From Pseudorhodobacter sp. MZDSW-24AT (GTDB taxonomy: Bacteria > Pseudomonadota > Alphaproteobacteria > Rhodobacterales > Rhodobacteraceae): a stretch of DNA of 64,000 bases. The notes below the pieces were generated by a model. It worked only from the letters and a program-made list of their open reading frames with translations. It searched no databases and had not been told where the DNA came from. Positions 8,587-18,124 of the stretch are shown here, piece after piece; position 1 is the stretch's first letter, and each line of letters starts with the position of its first letter. The stretch is from positions 186,001-250,000 of the forward strand of contig NZ_PGOI01000001.1 in NCBI RefSeq assembly GCF_002794355.1, read 5' to 3'. The position numbers and the translations under genes were made by a program.

Positions 8587-8996
8587 TCTGCATCCACCTG
8601 TTGCCGCCGCATCAGGTGATGCAGCCGGGTTTCCATCTGCCCCAGATCCTGCGCCAAGGCCAGCATCTGCGCCCGCATGCGGGCCAAATCTGCCAGCGCC
8701 TCAAGCGTGGCGGCATCATGGCTGACGGGGGCCATGGGTGCATCGAGCCCATCGCCCTGCCCTGTCAGCAACCAGCGGATCGAAACGTTCAGCATGCCTG
8801 CCAGCATCTGCAAACGGTTGGCGCGCGGTTCGGAGGCGTCATCTTCCCACGCCTGCACGGTGGTCAGGCGCACACCCAGCCGCTTGGCCAGATCGCTTTG
8901 GCTGAGCCCTGCCGCTTCGCGCGCCCCTGCGAGCCGGTCTCCGAAGGTGGCCACTTCGGCTGAAAACCACGTCGCCGCCATGTCATTATCCGCCAT
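8583..8996 (-). CDS. XRE-family helix-turn-helix regulator
   Basis: A 137-residue protein with a classical Cro/C1-type HTH at about residues 19-78 (LSQSDLAKRLGVRLTTVQAW, then NRLQMLAGMLNVSIRWLLTG). A C-terminal helix, ALADLARMRAQMLALAQDLG, looks like a short coiled coil and probably mediates oligomerisation. The ATG at 8996 is preceded by AGGAG; a frame extending to 9146 lacks similarity. It is translationally coupled to sdhE downstream and divergent from the aminotransferase gene. The regulated targets are unknown. Confidence 0.88.
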   Translation of the reverse strand: MADNDMAATWFSAEVATFGDRLAGAREAAGLSQSDLAKRLGVRLTTVQAWEDDASEPRANRLQMLAGMLNVSIRWLLTGQGDGLDAPMAPVSHDAATLEALADLARMRAQMLALAQDLGQMETRLHHLMRRQQVDAE

Positions 8997-9049
8997 CTTG
9001 CCTCTCCTGAAGGTCGATATCGCTTGATTGGGTTCACGGGCGACCATAA

Positions 9050-10288
<1,239 letters not shown>

Positions 10289-10297
10289 GGAGCCTTC

Positions 10298-10714
10298 ATG
10301 GCGGGCGATTTGCCGGAGTATTACTTCCGCATCCGCGAAAACGGGGCGGCTGTGTTCAAGGTTGATACGGAAAATCGCCAGCGCCGGATCGAGATGGAAG
10401 AAATCGCCATCGCGAATGTCCGGAACGGCACCATCAAGCCGCATGGAGACCGCAAGCTGACGGCGGCCGAAACCGCCGTCATCGCCGACTGGATCGCGCG
10501 ACGCAGCGCCATTTTGGCCGAGCGCGATGTGGATGACATTCACCGCGCGGTGGATCACCTGAACCTTGTGACGCAATGGGCCCAGTCAAAGGCGAGCGCG
10601 GCGCAATTGGAAGAGGTGACCGATGCGCTGCTGCTTGCGATGCACGACCTGCGCAGCGTGCTGGTGCGCAAGAAAGCCGATCGTCTGATGAAAGAGCACC
10701 CCGAGGCCGAATAG
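10298..10714 (+). CDS. Conserved hypothetical protein downstream of aspC
   Basis: A 138-residue soluble protein of unknown function, with a GAGGAG ribosome-binding site and its start nine bases after aspC. The N-terminal half (YYFRIRENGAAVFKVDTENR, then MEEIAIANVRNGTIKPH) looks beta-rich. The C-terminal half is helical and charged (DIHRAVDHLNLVTQWAQSKA). No catalytic motif, signal peptide or membrane segment is visible. It is probably co-transcribed with aspC. I do not assign a function. Confidence 0.8.
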   Translation: MAGDLPEYYFRIRENGAAVFKVDTENRQRRIEMEEIAIANVRNGTIKPHGDRKLTAAETAVIADWIARRSAILAERDVDDIHRAVDHLNLVTQWAQSKASAAQLEEVTDALLLAMHDLRSVLVRKKADRLMKEHPEAE

Positions 10715-10717
10715 GCC

Positions 10718-12193
10718 TCAGGTCCCGCAGAAGGTGACATAATCGCCAAAGCCGGTGGGCGCAGGCAAGACATAGGCCTCACGCCCCGGACGGTCTGTGT
10801 AAGGATCGGTGACTTCGGCGACAAGCGCGCGGAAGGGCGCGAGATCTCCGAGATCTGCGGCCTCCAGCGCGGCCTCGACCATGTGATTGCGCGGGATGAC
10901 CACGGGATTGGCTGCCCGCAGATGGGGGGCTGCATCGTCGCGCCGACGGCTTTGCCAGTGGGGCAACCACAGATCCAAGCGCTCTGGATTAGCAAAAAGC
11001 GCGCGCAGCGGGGACACATTGCCTTCGGCGGCCTCGGCCAGACGGCGGAAGGACAGTGTCCAATCGGCCCCCTGCCCTTCCATCGCAGCCAGAAACCCGG
11101 TGGCAAGATCGGCGTCGCCTTCTTCCTCCCCCGCGAGGGCCAGCTTGCTCCGCATGACGGCCAGCCATGCGGCCTGATAACGCGCCTCAACCGCAGCCAG
11201 ACGGTCGTTCAGCAAGGCGACATTGGCATCGGTATTGCCCAGCAGCGGCAACAGGCTTTCAGCAAGCTTGGCAAGGTTCCAGCCCAGTATCAGCGGCTGA
11301 TTGGCATAGGCATAGCGGCCTTGCCGGTCGATCGAGGAAAAGACGGTGCCGGGGGCATAAGCCTCCATGAAGGCGCAGGGGCCGTAGTCGATGGTCTCTC
11401 CCGACAAGGCGACGTTGTCGGTGTTGAGCACGCCATGCACAAAGCCCAAGCCCATCCATGCCGCAACCAGACGGACCTGACGGGCCGTGACACGATCAAA
11501 GAAGGCAAGCACCCTGTCTTCGCGCCCGATCAGATCGGGGTCATGGCGCGCAATTGCATAATCGACCACCCGCGCAAGCGTGGCATGGTCCCCCCGCGCC
11601 GCCCAGAACTGGAGGGTGCCCACCCGCAAGTGGCTGGCGGCCACCCGTGTGACCACCGCTCCGGGCAAAAGGCCCGGCTCGCGCCGCACATCTTCCCCCG
11701 TCAGCGCGACCGCAAGGCTGCGCGTGGTGGGCACGCCCATGGCGGCCATGGCTTCGGAAATGACATATTCGCGCAGCATGGGGCCAAGCGCGGCCTTGCC
11801 ATCTCCACCGCGCGAAAAAGGTGTGCGGCCAGATCCCTTGAGCTGGATGTCACGGCGCTGCCCGGCGGGGGTCAGATGCTCGCCGATCAGATGCGCGCGC
11901 CCGTCCCCCAGTTGCGGAGAAAAGCCGCCGAACTGATGTCCGGCGTAGGCCAAAGCGATGGGAGCCGCGCCTGCCGGCAAAGCGCCGCCCGCGAACCAGC
12001 CGGGGTGCTGCGCAAGACTGGCGGCATCAAGCCCCAGATCCGCCGCCAGCGCATCGTTCAGCACCAAAAGCTGAGGAGCGGGCGCGGTATCGGGAGCCTG
12101 TTCGACATAGGTGCCCGGCAGATCACGGTGCCACGAATTGTCAAAACGGAAGCCGCCGTTCGAGGCGACGGGCGGCGATGATAGATCGGTCAT
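10718..12193 (-). CDS. selO: Protein adenylyltransferase SelO (YdiU family)
   Basis: A 491-residue pseudokinase-fold enzyme that transfers AMP from ATP to protein side chains, linked in other species to redox stress. Visible elements are GSGRTPFSRGGDG at 120-132 (nucleotide binding), HGVLNTDN at 253-260 and DYGPCAFME from 269 (metal and catalytic loop). It ends in CGT, with Cys489 third from the C-terminus, the position occupied by selenocysteine in animal SelO. The stop at 10718 lies three bases from that of the convergent hypothetical gene. Length is typical for bacterial members. Confidence 0.94.
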   Translation of the reverse strand: MTDLSSPPVASNGGFRFDNSWHRDLPGTYVEQAPDTAPAPQLLVLNDALAADLGLDAASLAQHPGWFAGGALPAGAAPIALAYAGHQFGGFSPQLGDGRAHLIGEHLTPAGQRRDIQLKGSGRTPFSRGGDGKAALGPMLREYVISEAMAAMGVPTTRSLAVALTGEDVRREPGLLPGAVVTRVAASHLRVGTLQFWAARGDHATLARVVDYAIARHDPDLIGREDRVLAFFDRVTARQVRLVAAWMGLGFVHGVLNTDNVALSGETIDYGPCAFMEAYAPGTVFSSIDRQGRYAYANQPLILGWNLAKLAESLLPLLGNTDANVALLNDRLAAVEARYQAAWLAVMRSKLALAGEEEGDADLATGFLAAMEGQGADWTLSFRRLAEAAEGNVSPLRALFANPERLDLWLPHWQSRRRDDAAPHLRAANPVVIPRNHMVEAALEAADLGDLAPFRALVAEVTDPYTDRPGREAYVLPAPTGFGDYVTFCGT

Positions 12194-12281
12194 TTTCCCT
12201 CGGCAGTCTGCCCATCCGTTGCGGACTGGCCTTAGGGATATGGGGAGACGACGGCCAAGGACAAGCGCAGAGTGACGCAGA

Positions 12282-12821
12282 TCAGGGCAGAACCTCGATT
12301 GTGGTCAACTGCCAGATCGAGCGGGAATAGCTGACCTCATTCTTGTAATCTGGATTGGTGTCATAGGGGTAGACCATCCACAGCGGCCCCTTGTCGCGCG
12401 GCGACAGGTCGATGCCATTCATGCGATAGGCGAGCAAAGGACCGCCTTCCACCGCCTCGGTCATCGGGATCTCCACCGCATATTCGTTCAGCGCGATCAG
12501 CCGTAGGTGAGACCCGTGCGCGCCCAGTTTCTGCATCAGACTGGACAGTTCGACCCCTTCAAAGGTGCTTGTGCCCTCGGTCCAGATGGTGCCGGTTTCC
12601 ATCGTCTTCACACCGACAGATCTGAGCGCCTCAAGATCAAGCTGCACGTCAACGCCGCCGGGCGTGGCCGCCGTCTCTCCGCGCACGGTCAGGACGACCG
12701 GTCCTTCGGGTGGCCCGAAGGGTTCGGCCATAGGTTCGGATGGCGTGCAGAAAAAGGTTAGCGTGGCCACGCACAGGGCCTTGGCCCATGAGCAGCGTCC
12801 CATCCAACGCATCGCATGCAT
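12282..12821 (-). CDS. Periplasmic molybdopterin-fold (oxidoreductase-like) protein
   Basis: A 179-residue exported protein. Residues 1-32 form a signal peptide (WAKALCVATLTFFCTPSEP then MAEP). The mature part (VVLTVRGE; FEGVELSSLMQKLG; RLIALNEYAVEIP; NGIDLSPRDKGPLWMVYPYD) resembles the small sulfite-oxidase-fold family PF00174. It lacks an obvious molybdopterin-coordinating cysteine, so it may bind something else or be a sensor partner. The ATG at 12821 follows GGGAG; two later ATGs at 12812 and 12803 are possible. An open frame continuing to 13103 is not supported. Function unknown. Confidence 0.72.
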   Translation of the reverse strand: MHAMRWMGRCSWAKALCVATLTFFCTPSEPMAEPFGPPEGPVVLTVRGETAATPGGVDVQLDLEALRSVGVKTMETGTIWTEGTSTFEGVELSSLMQKLGAHGSHLRLIALNEYAVEIPMTEAVEGGPLLAYRMNGIDLSPRDKGPLWMVYPYDTNPDYKNEVSYSRSIWQLTTIEVLP

Positions 12822-13213
12822 GCAGGATCTCCCACCATTGTCTGCACTGGCATAGCGGATCACCGTGCAGCGATCTCCTATCCATCCGCATAGGAGGGCC
12901 GCTTCTGACCGCCATGTGATCAGGAGCAGCGCATATACTGAGGCCCGCGCGAAGGAAATGGGCGTTCTGTGCGCGCGTGGAACCTGCGCGGCGCGGGCCT
13001 TTGTGGCCGCAAATCGGCTGTATGGGGCTTGCGCGCGGGGCACCTGCCTCTGCCCTCTCACATTCCGGAAACGGAGTGTTTCAGCAAAGCAAAGGGAAAC
13101 CAAGCAGAAACCACTGTCATGATAGTGGGGTCATGCGGCATAGATTTGTGACAGGGAAGACTCGTTTCCCCCTCAGTAACGATGGGTGTGTAGTAAATGG
13201 TGGAGTAAAAGTA
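12822..13213. other. Gene-free stretch upstream of the 29-residue peptide gene
   Basis: No convincing coding sequence is seen on either strand in these 392 bases. It contains two similar GC-rich tracts (GCGCGCGTGGAACCTGC near 12971 and GCGCGCGGGGCACCTGC near 13031). It also has a small near-palindrome, CCACTGTCATGATAGTGG, at 13111-13128. Both flanking genes would need promoters here because they diverge, so it is most likely regulatory. Confidence 0.5.
13111..13128. promoter_or_regulatory. Near-palindrome, possible operator or hairpin
   Basis: CCACTGTCATGATAGTGG is an 18-base imperfect inverted repeat centred on TCATGA, with only one mismatched pair outside the centre. It lies 86 bases before the start of the 29-residue membrane peptide and could be an operator for it or for the divergent molybdopterin-fold gene. 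No matching second copy was noticed nearby. Confidence 0.35.
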
Positions 13214-13303
13214 ATGTCCAGGCTGCCGCCTGGCTGGTGGATCGTTCCGGCCTTTGTGATCTGTGCGTTTTTGTGGCTCGCCCTGATGGGGTGGATATTA
13301 TGA
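13214..13303 (+). CDS. 29-residue membrane peptide resembling the anchor of the downstream protein
   Basis: A very short gene: ATG at 13214, preceded at proper spacing by GGTGGAG, ending in TGA at 13301-13303. The product begins MSRLPPGWWIVPAFVICAFL and is essentially one transmembrane helix. It closely matches the N-terminal anchor of the protein encoded 240 bases downstream (there ASGWWIVPGVALCAVFWIWL), sharing GWWIVP and the spacing of the following hydrophobic residues; the DNA is also similar over this stretch. It is either a genuine small membrane protein or the remnant of a duplicated copy whose body is lost. No continuation in any frame after 13303 resembles the neighbour. Confidence 0.5.
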   Translation: MSRLPPGWWIVPAFVICAFLWLALMGWIL

Positions 13304-13540
13304 GCCTCGCGCCGTCTTCACACCGTGCCATATGGCGAAAACGGTCCCGCCTGATGCGCGGCGTCAACAAGCCCAGAAAACAAGCATATTCCGCACGCAG
13401 TCGGAACGACGGCCCTCAGCCGCTGCCCATTGCCGCGCCCGCAGCCAAGAGCGTTGGCGGCCCCTGCGCCCCGCGCCTGCACAGCAACATTTTTAAAAGC
13501 CTTTTTTTGTCCCCGGGTGACGGGAGGCCCGAGTACTGAC

Positions 13541-14053
13541 ATGCCCAAAACGATTGAATTGGAAAACCCCACTGCCTTTGCTGGCCGCGCTGCCACGGGC
13601 CGACCAAGGCTTGCCTCGGGCTGGTGGATCGTGCCCGGTGTCGCGCTTTGCGCCGTGTTCTGGATCTGGCTGGCGTCTTGGGCTTTTGCCGCAGTCATTC
13701 GCGAAGATCGCGGCGGCGGCTTGGCCGAGCGTCTTGCCCAGATCGAGACCTTGCGCCAGAGCGGGGAGCGGATCGAGATTGCGGGCTGGTGCGCCTCGTC
13801 CTGCACGCTGTATCTGGCCTTGCCCAACACCTGCGTGCGGGCGTCGGCACGCCTTGGCTTTCACGGCCCCCAGTCCCAATTCTACGGCATTGGCTTGCCC
13901 CCCGCCGAATTTGACCACTGGTCCCGTATCATGGCCGCGCACTACCCCGCACCGCTGGCAGGATGGTTCATGCGCGAAGGCCGCCATGAGATCCTGGATG
14001 TCATCCGGCTGAGCGGGCACGAGGTGATCCGCATGGGCGCCAAGGAGTGCTGA
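13541..14053 (+). CDS. Membrane-anchored ClpP-like protein (COG3904 type)
   Basis: 170 residues. One transmembrane helix lies at about 28-51 (GWWIVPGVALCAVFWIWLAS), followed by a periplasmic domain. GWCASSCTLYLAL starting at residue 82 and GFHGP with His108 resemble the Ser/His arrangement of the alphaproteobacterial COG3904 family, which has a ClpP/crotonase-like fold and whose motif is C-x-S-A/S-C. Ser87 would be the nucleophile. It has additional cysteines (Cys98 and the C-terminal Cys170), so disulphides are possible. The ATG at 13541 has GGGAGG about 12 bases upstream; a frame from 13430 is unlikely. Substrate unknown; the resemblance is by motif only. Confidence 0.7.
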   Translation: MPKTIELENPTAFAGRAATGRPRLASGWWIVPGVALCAVFWIWLASWAFAAVIREDRGGGLAERLAQIETLRQSGERIEIAGWCASSCTLYLALPNTCVRASARLGFHGPQSQFYGIGLPPAEFDHWSRIMAAHYPAPLAGWFMREGRHEILDVIRLSGHEVIRMGAKEC

Positions 14054-14191
14054 GGCGCGATCACAGCGGATGTCGGGCCATCGCCTGACAGCGCGCGACA
14101 GGGGGCCGCAAAGTTTCACTCTCGAGTCAGCACCAAAGGACCTATGCGCCCTGCTATGTGCGCAAGCCAATTACTTTTGGTCTGTGAAAGA

Positions 14192-14268
14192 TGGTCGGGG
14201 CGGAGGGATTCGAACTCTCGACCTACGGTACCCAAAACCGTCGCGCTACCAGGCTGCGCTACGCCCCG
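14192..14268 (-). tRNA. tRNA-Pro (anticodon TGG)
   Basis: Read on the minus strand, a 77-base cloverleaf starts CGGGGCG and ends CGCCCCG, then A, then an encoded CCA. The seven acceptor pairs are perfect. The anticodon loop TTTGGGT gives TGG. The T arm carries GTTCGAATC. The D arm contains AGCGCAGCCTGGTAGCGC. No other tRNA is adjacent. Confidence 0.97.
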
Positions 14269-14309
14269 ACTGAGGGGGTCTTAGCGAATGCCAAGCGGAA
14301 TGAAAAGGG

Positions 14310-14804
14310 CTATTCGGCACAAGGCCATGCGGGATTTGAAATTGAAGGATGGCGCATCTCGGCCCCTTCGGCGATGCCAAGCCGGGCAGCAAGCCCGCCG
14401 TTGATTTCCAGCACGAACTTGACACCCTCACCACCGTCGATGGTGGTCAGGTCTTGCGGTATCGCATTGGCATGCACCTTCGTCACCCGCCCCGAGGGAT
14501 CGGCAAAAATCATGTCGAGCGGAATCAGGGTGTTCTTCATCCAGAACGTCGCCCGACGCGGCGACTCGTAGATGAAGAGCATACCGGCCGACCGCGCCAT
14601 CGACTCGCGATGCATCAAGCCCCGGCTGCGGGACGCATCGGTATCCGCCACTTCGACGGTAAAACGCGCCTGCCCGCCGGGCCAGCGCACCTCTACCTGA
14701 TCGTCACGGCATGCCGCTGCTGCCGGGGCCGCGATGAGCCCCGCAAGGATGACCGATGCCGCAAGAGACCCGATCAGCCTCCGGCGCGTGTTGCTGCTTC
14801 CCAT
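14310..14804 (-). CDS. Exported DUF192 protein
   Basis: A 164-residue protein of the DUF192 family (PF02643), a small beta-barrel of unknown function that is usually periplasmic. The signal peptide is clear: SSNTRRRLIGSLAASVILAG followed by LIAAPAAAA. Family motifs are RSRGLMHRESM, GMLFIYESPRRATFWMKNT, PLDMIFAD and the C-terminal FVLEINGG. The ATG at 14804 gives the complete signal peptide. The gene overlaps the end of the cold-shock gene upstream by 31 bases, an order common in Rhodobacterales, and is probably co-transcribed with it. Confidence 0.9.
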   Translation of the reverse strand: MGSSNTRRRLIGSLAASVILAGLIAAPAAAACRDDQVEVRWPGGQARFTVEVADTDASRSRGLMHRESMARSAGMLFIYESPRRATFWMKNTLIPLDMIFADPSGRVTKVHANAIPQDLTTIDGGEGVKFVLEINGGLAARLGIAEGAEMRHPSISNPAWPCAE

Positions 14805-15307
14805 GATGCCACCTGAACCGCCATGCGCCCGCGCTTGCCTTGGATGATCCGCAGGCACACCGCTTCGCCTGCTTGTAGATCGGCAAAGCCCGACATGCGC
14901 AACACTTCAATGTGAATGAACACGTCATCGCCATTGCCAAACACATTGGCAAAGCCGAACCCTTTGGCCTTGTCGAACCATTTCACGCGCGACGGCTCCA
15001 GCGGCAAGGCTGCAACCTCTTCGGCGCTGATCATGCTGCCTTCATCAGCCAGCGGAATTCCACCGCCGGCAGGGGCTTGCACGGACAAGACCTCTACCGC
15101 CTGAACCCCCCGCGGGCTTTGCTGAACGCGCACGGAAATTGTGGCGCCGTCCGCGACGGAGTTCTGGCCGTAGTTCCGCAAGACATTGGCATGCAACAGA
15201 ATATCGCTATCAGCCTCATCCGAAACGATGAAGCCAAAGCCTTTTGCCGGATCAAACCATTTCACTTGGCCATGCACAATATGCAGGACCTTATCTTCTT
15301 CAGTCAT
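14774..15307 (-). CDS. Double cold-shock-domain protein
   Basis: 177 residues with two CSD RNA/DNA-binding barrels, about 10-78 and 107-172. Each opens with a VKWFDxAKGFGF core (WFDPAKGFGFIV; WFDKAKGFGFAN) and has an RNP2-like segment (DILLHANVL; DVFIHIEVL). Such proteins bind single-stranded nucleic acid and act as RNA chaperones. The two are joined by a linker rich in Gly and Glu. The ATG at 15307 is chosen by homology; a start at 15346 adds 13 residues, and neither has a strong ribosome-binding site. It overlaps DUF192. Confidence 0.9.
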   Translation of the reverse strand: MTEEDKVLHIVHGQVKWFDPAKGFGFIVSDEADSDILLHANVLRNYGQNSVADGATISVRVQQSPRGVQAVEVLSVQAPAGGGIPLADEGSMISAEEVAALPLEPSRVKWFDKAKGFGFANVFGNGDDVFIHIEVLRMSGFADLQAGEAVCLRIIQGKRGRMAVQVASWEAATRAGG

Positions 15308-15442
15308 AACAGAGCCGTTCCCCAGATAGACCCCAAGCGCCGACATGACGCTATTCGGGGACGGGATTCAAGAGCATTTCTGTAAGGAATCCTTATACAT
15401 TTGTATGGAAACCCTACACCTTTACGCGCTCAAGGACAACAA

Positions 15443-16045
15443 TCAGGGGTTGAGCCTTTGGATGTCCCATGACCCCGCCCCCGGCTCGGTGGTCCACCGA
15501 AACCGGTCATGAAGCCTGAAAGCCCCGTCCGCCCAAAACTCTATCTCAACCGGGCGCAGCCGGAAACCTCCCCAAAAGGATGGGCGCGGCGGATTGGGCC
15601 CTTTGGTCACCGTAAGCTTGGCCACCTCGGCCATAAGATGCTCTCGGCTGGACAAAGGCTGCGATTGCTGGCTTGCCCAAGCCCCCAGACGTGATTTCAG
15701 GCTGCGGCTGGCGTAATACTCATCGGCCTTGGGCCCCTCTTCCCGCTCTGTGAAGCCGCGCACCCGAATCTGGCGGCGCAGGGATTTCCAATGCATCACG
15801 AAGGCGGCCTTTCCGGCCCCCTCAATCTCTTGTGCCTTCTTGGACCCGTAATTGGTGTAAAAGACAAAGGCATCGGCCTCGATCTCTTTGAGAAGAACCA
15901 TGCGCACATTGGGCAAACCTTGCGCGTCCACCGTGGCCAGCGCGATGGCATTGGGATCATTCGGTTCGGTGGCCTCGGCCTCGGCAAGCCAGCGCCGCGC
16001 AATGGCAAACGGGTCGTCGCCCGCGAAAATTCCGCTCCGGTCCAT
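15443..16045 (-). CDS. pdxH: Pyridoxamine 5'-phosphate oxidase
   Basis: This 200-residue FMN enzyme oxidises pyridoxine or pyridoxamine 5'-phosphate to pyridoxal 5'-phosphate. Signatures are [12 protein letters not shown] (FMN-binding strand), [13 protein letters not shown] (phosphate contacts), [31 protein letters not shown] and the C-terminal [15 protein letters not shown] with RFRW near the end. All conserved positions I can check are present. AAGGAC precedes the ATG at 16045. It is divergent from fabI across about 110 bases. Confidence 0.97.
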   Translation of the reverse strand: MDRSGIFAGDDPFAIARRWLAEAEATEPNDPNAIALATVDAQGLPNVRMVLLKEIEADAFVFYTNYGSKKAQEIEGAGKAAFVMHWKSLRRQIRVRGFTEREEGPKADEYYASRSLKSRLGAWASQQSQPLSSREHLMAEVAKLTVTKGPNPPRPSFWGGFRLRPVEIEFWADGAFRLHDRFRWTTEPGAGSWDIQRLNP

Positions 16046-16155
16046 GATCGCAGTCCTTTGTTCTGGGCGATGCGCCCGTCAGCCTCTGGCTTGAACGGGA
16101 ATTGCCTTTCGCCTACACGTCAATCTCAACGCGAGAAATGTGCGAGGGACAACAG

Positions 16156-16977
16156 ATGTCAACAGGGCTTATGGCGGGCAAGCGCGGGCTGATCATGGGA
16201 CTTGCCAATGACAAGTCCATTGCATGGGGCATTGCCAAGACGCTGGCCGACCATGGCGCAGAGCTTGCCTTCTCGTATCAGGGTGAGGCGCTCAAAAAGC
16301 GGGTGGAGCCTTTGGCAGCCTCGCTTGGCACGGTGCGCATGGCAGAATGCGATGTGGCCAGCGAGGAAAGCATGGACGCGCTGTTCGCTTGGCTTGAGGC
16401 GGAATGGGGCACGATCGATTTCGTGGTCCATGCGATCGGCTTTTCCGACAAGAATGAACTGCGCGGCCGCTATGTCGAAACCAGCCGCGCCAACTTCCTG
16501 ATGTCGATGGATATTTCGGTCTACTCCTTCACGGCGATCTGCCAGCGCGCGGCCAAGCTGATGCCCAAGGGCGGCAGCCTGCTGACGCTCACCTATTACG
16601 GCGCGGAAAAGGTGATGCCACATTACAACGTGATGGGGCTGTGCAAGGCCGCGCTGGAGGCTTCGGTCAAATACATCGCCGAAGATCTGGGCAAGGATGG
16701 CATCCGCGTGAATGCGATCTCGGCGGGTCCGATCAAAACCCTTGCCGCAAGTGGCATCGGTGACTTCCGCTACATCATGAAATGGAACGAGCTGAACTCG
16801 CCCCTGCGCCGCAATGTCACGCAGGAAGAGGTCGGCAAGGCCGCGCTGTTCCTGATCTCCGATCTCGGCTCGGGCACCACGGGCGAAAACCTGCATGTGG
16901 ATGCGGGCTATCATGTCGTCGGGATGAAGGCGGTCGATGCGCCCGACATCGACGTGGTGACCGGACGCAAAGAGTGA
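16156..16977 (+). CDS. fabI: Enoyl-[acyl-carrier-protein] reductase (NADH)
   Basis: A 273-residue short-chain dehydrogenase-family enzyme that reduces trans-2-enoyl-ACP, the last step of each fatty acid elongation cycle. It has the FabI-specific start GKRGLIMGLANDKSIAWGIA and LAFSYQGEALKKRVEPLA. The catalytic Tyr157 and Lys164 (Y-x6-K) lie in HYNVMGLCKAALE. TLTYYGAEKVMP precedes them, and AISAGPIKTLAASGI follows. The ATG at 16156 has GAGGGA upstream. Its TGA overlaps the GTG of the LysE gene, so the two are co-translated. Confidence 0.97.
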   Translation: MSTGLMAGKRGLIMGLANDKSIAWGIAKTLADHGAELAFSYQGEALKKRVEPLAASLGTVRMAECDVASEESMDALFAWLEAEWGTIDFVVHAIGFSDKNELRGRYVETSRANFLMSMDISVYSFTAICQRAAKLMPKGGSLLTLTYYGAEKVMPHYNVMGLCKAALEASVKYIAEDLGKDGIRVNAISAGPIKTLAASGIGDFRYIMKWNELNSPLRRNVTQEEVGKAALFLISDLGSGTTGENLHVDAGYHVVGMKAVDAPDIDVVTGRKE

Positions 16978-17588
16978 CACTCGCCACGCTGGCCACGGTC
17001 TGGTTCGTGCATCTGCTGGCCGCGGCAAGCCCGGGGCCGGCCATCCTGATGGCCGCGCGCACCGGGGTGACGCAAGGCTTTGTCACCGGCGTCTGGCTGT
17101 CGGTCGGCATCGGGCTTGGCGCGCTGTTCTGGGCGGTGGCGGCGCTGTTTGGCATGGCCACCTTGTTTCTGCTGGCGCCATCGCTGCTCTGGGGCTTCAA
17201 GATCGCCGGCGGGCTGTTCTTGTGCTGGATCGCGTTCCAGATGTGGCGCCATGCGTCCGACCCGCTGATCATCGTAGGGGACAGCCCCGCCCCGCAAAGC
17301 CGCCTCTCGGCCTTGCGTCTTGGGCTGTTCACCCAATTGTCCAACCCGAAGCCTGCGGTGTTTTTCGGGGCGGTGTTCGTCAATACGATCCCCGTGGGCA
17401 CCAGCCTGCCTTGGATCGCGCTGATCCTGGGACTGGTGTTCCTGAATGAACTGGCCTGCACCATCACGGTCGCCCGTGCGTTCAGTCTCGACCGGCCGCG
17501 TCAGCTTTACATGCGTTTCAAAACCGCGATCGACCGCAGCTTTGGCGGTCTTCTCGCCTTGCTCGGCGCCAAGATCGCCGCCACCTGA
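16974..17588 (+). CDS. LysE/RhtB-family amino acid exporter
   Basis: A 204-residue inner-membrane protein with about six hydrophobic segments. The family hallmark [20 protein letters not shown] is near the N-terminus, and the LxNPKxxxFF-type motif appears as [14 protein letters not shown]. Such proteins export amino acids or derivatives; the substrate is not deducible. The start is GTG at 16974, overlapping the fabI stop as GTGA. The upstream in-frame extension is antisense to nothing and lies inside fabI, so it is rejected. Confidence 0.9.
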   Translation: MTLATLATVWFVHLLAAASPGPAILMAARTGVTQGFVTGVWLSVGIGLGALFWAVAALFGMATLFLLAPSLLWGFKIAGGLFLCWIAFQMWRHASDPLIIVGDSPAPQSRLSALRLGLFTQLSNPKPAVFFGAVFVNTIPVGTSLPWIALILGLVFLNELACTITVARAFSLDRPRQLYMRFKTAIDRSFGGLLALLGAKIAAT

Positions 17589-17599
17589 AGGAGCCTGCC

Positions 17600-18103
17600 A
17601 TGAACGACCGCCTGCCCCATGAAAAAGGTTTCCACGTCAGCTGGGACCAGATCCACCGAGACGCCCGCGCCTTGGCTTGGCGGCTCGATGGCAAGGGGCC
17701 GGACAATGGCGCGTGGAAAGCGGTGGTGGGCATCACCCGGGGCGGTCTGGTACCCGCGATGATCGTAAGCCGTGAACTCGACATCCGCGTGGTCGATACG
17801 ATCAGCGTGAAATCCTACAACCACCAGTCACAAACCGAGGCCCGGGTGATCAAATCGCCGCAGGATGAGCTGATGGGCGATGGCACCGGTATCCTGATCG
17901 TTGATGATCTGGTCGACAGCGGCAAGACGCTTGAACTGGTGCGCAAGCTCTATCCCAACGCGCATTTCGCCACCGTCTATGCCAAGCCCTCGGGCCGCCC
18001 GCAGGTCGACACTTATATCACGGAAGTCAGCCAGGACACCTGGATCTTCTTCCCGTGGGATATGGCCCTGCAATATGTCCAGCCCTACCGCGGCACCGAC
18101 TGA
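17600..18103 (+). CDS. gpt: Xanthine-guanine phosphoribosyltransferase
   Basis: A 167-residue type I phosphoribosyltransferase that salvages xanthine and guanine with PRPP. The PRPP loop is [37 protein letters not shown] segment supplies the pyrophosphate loop, and [12 protein letters not shown] is characteristic of bacterial Gpt C-termini. AAGGAG precedes the ATG by six bases. It begins 12 bases after the LysE gene and so belongs to the fabI operon. A REP-like element follows 22 bases after the stop. Confidence 0.96.
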   Translation: MNDRLPHEKGFHVSWDQIHRDARALAWRLDGKGPDNGAWKAVVGITRGGLVPAMIVSRELDIRVVDTISVKSYNHQSQTEARVIKSPQDELMGDGTGILIVDDLVDSGKTLELVRKLYPNAHFATVYAKPSGRPQVDTYITEVSQDTWIFFPWDMALQYVQPYRGTD

Positions 18104-18124
18104 TCTTGCCCGCAGACCCCGTGT

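Noticed and set aside
13186-13539. 117-codon plus-strand frame overlapping the 29-residue peptide gene in another phase
   Set aside because: It has no ribosome-binding site and low-complexity composition, and the competing short frame has both a start signal and resemblance to the neighbour.
14070-14273. Open frame ending in a [17 protein letters not shown]-type sequence
   Set aside because: It is the antisense read-through of tRNA-Pro at 14192-14268, a well-known source of false protein predictions.
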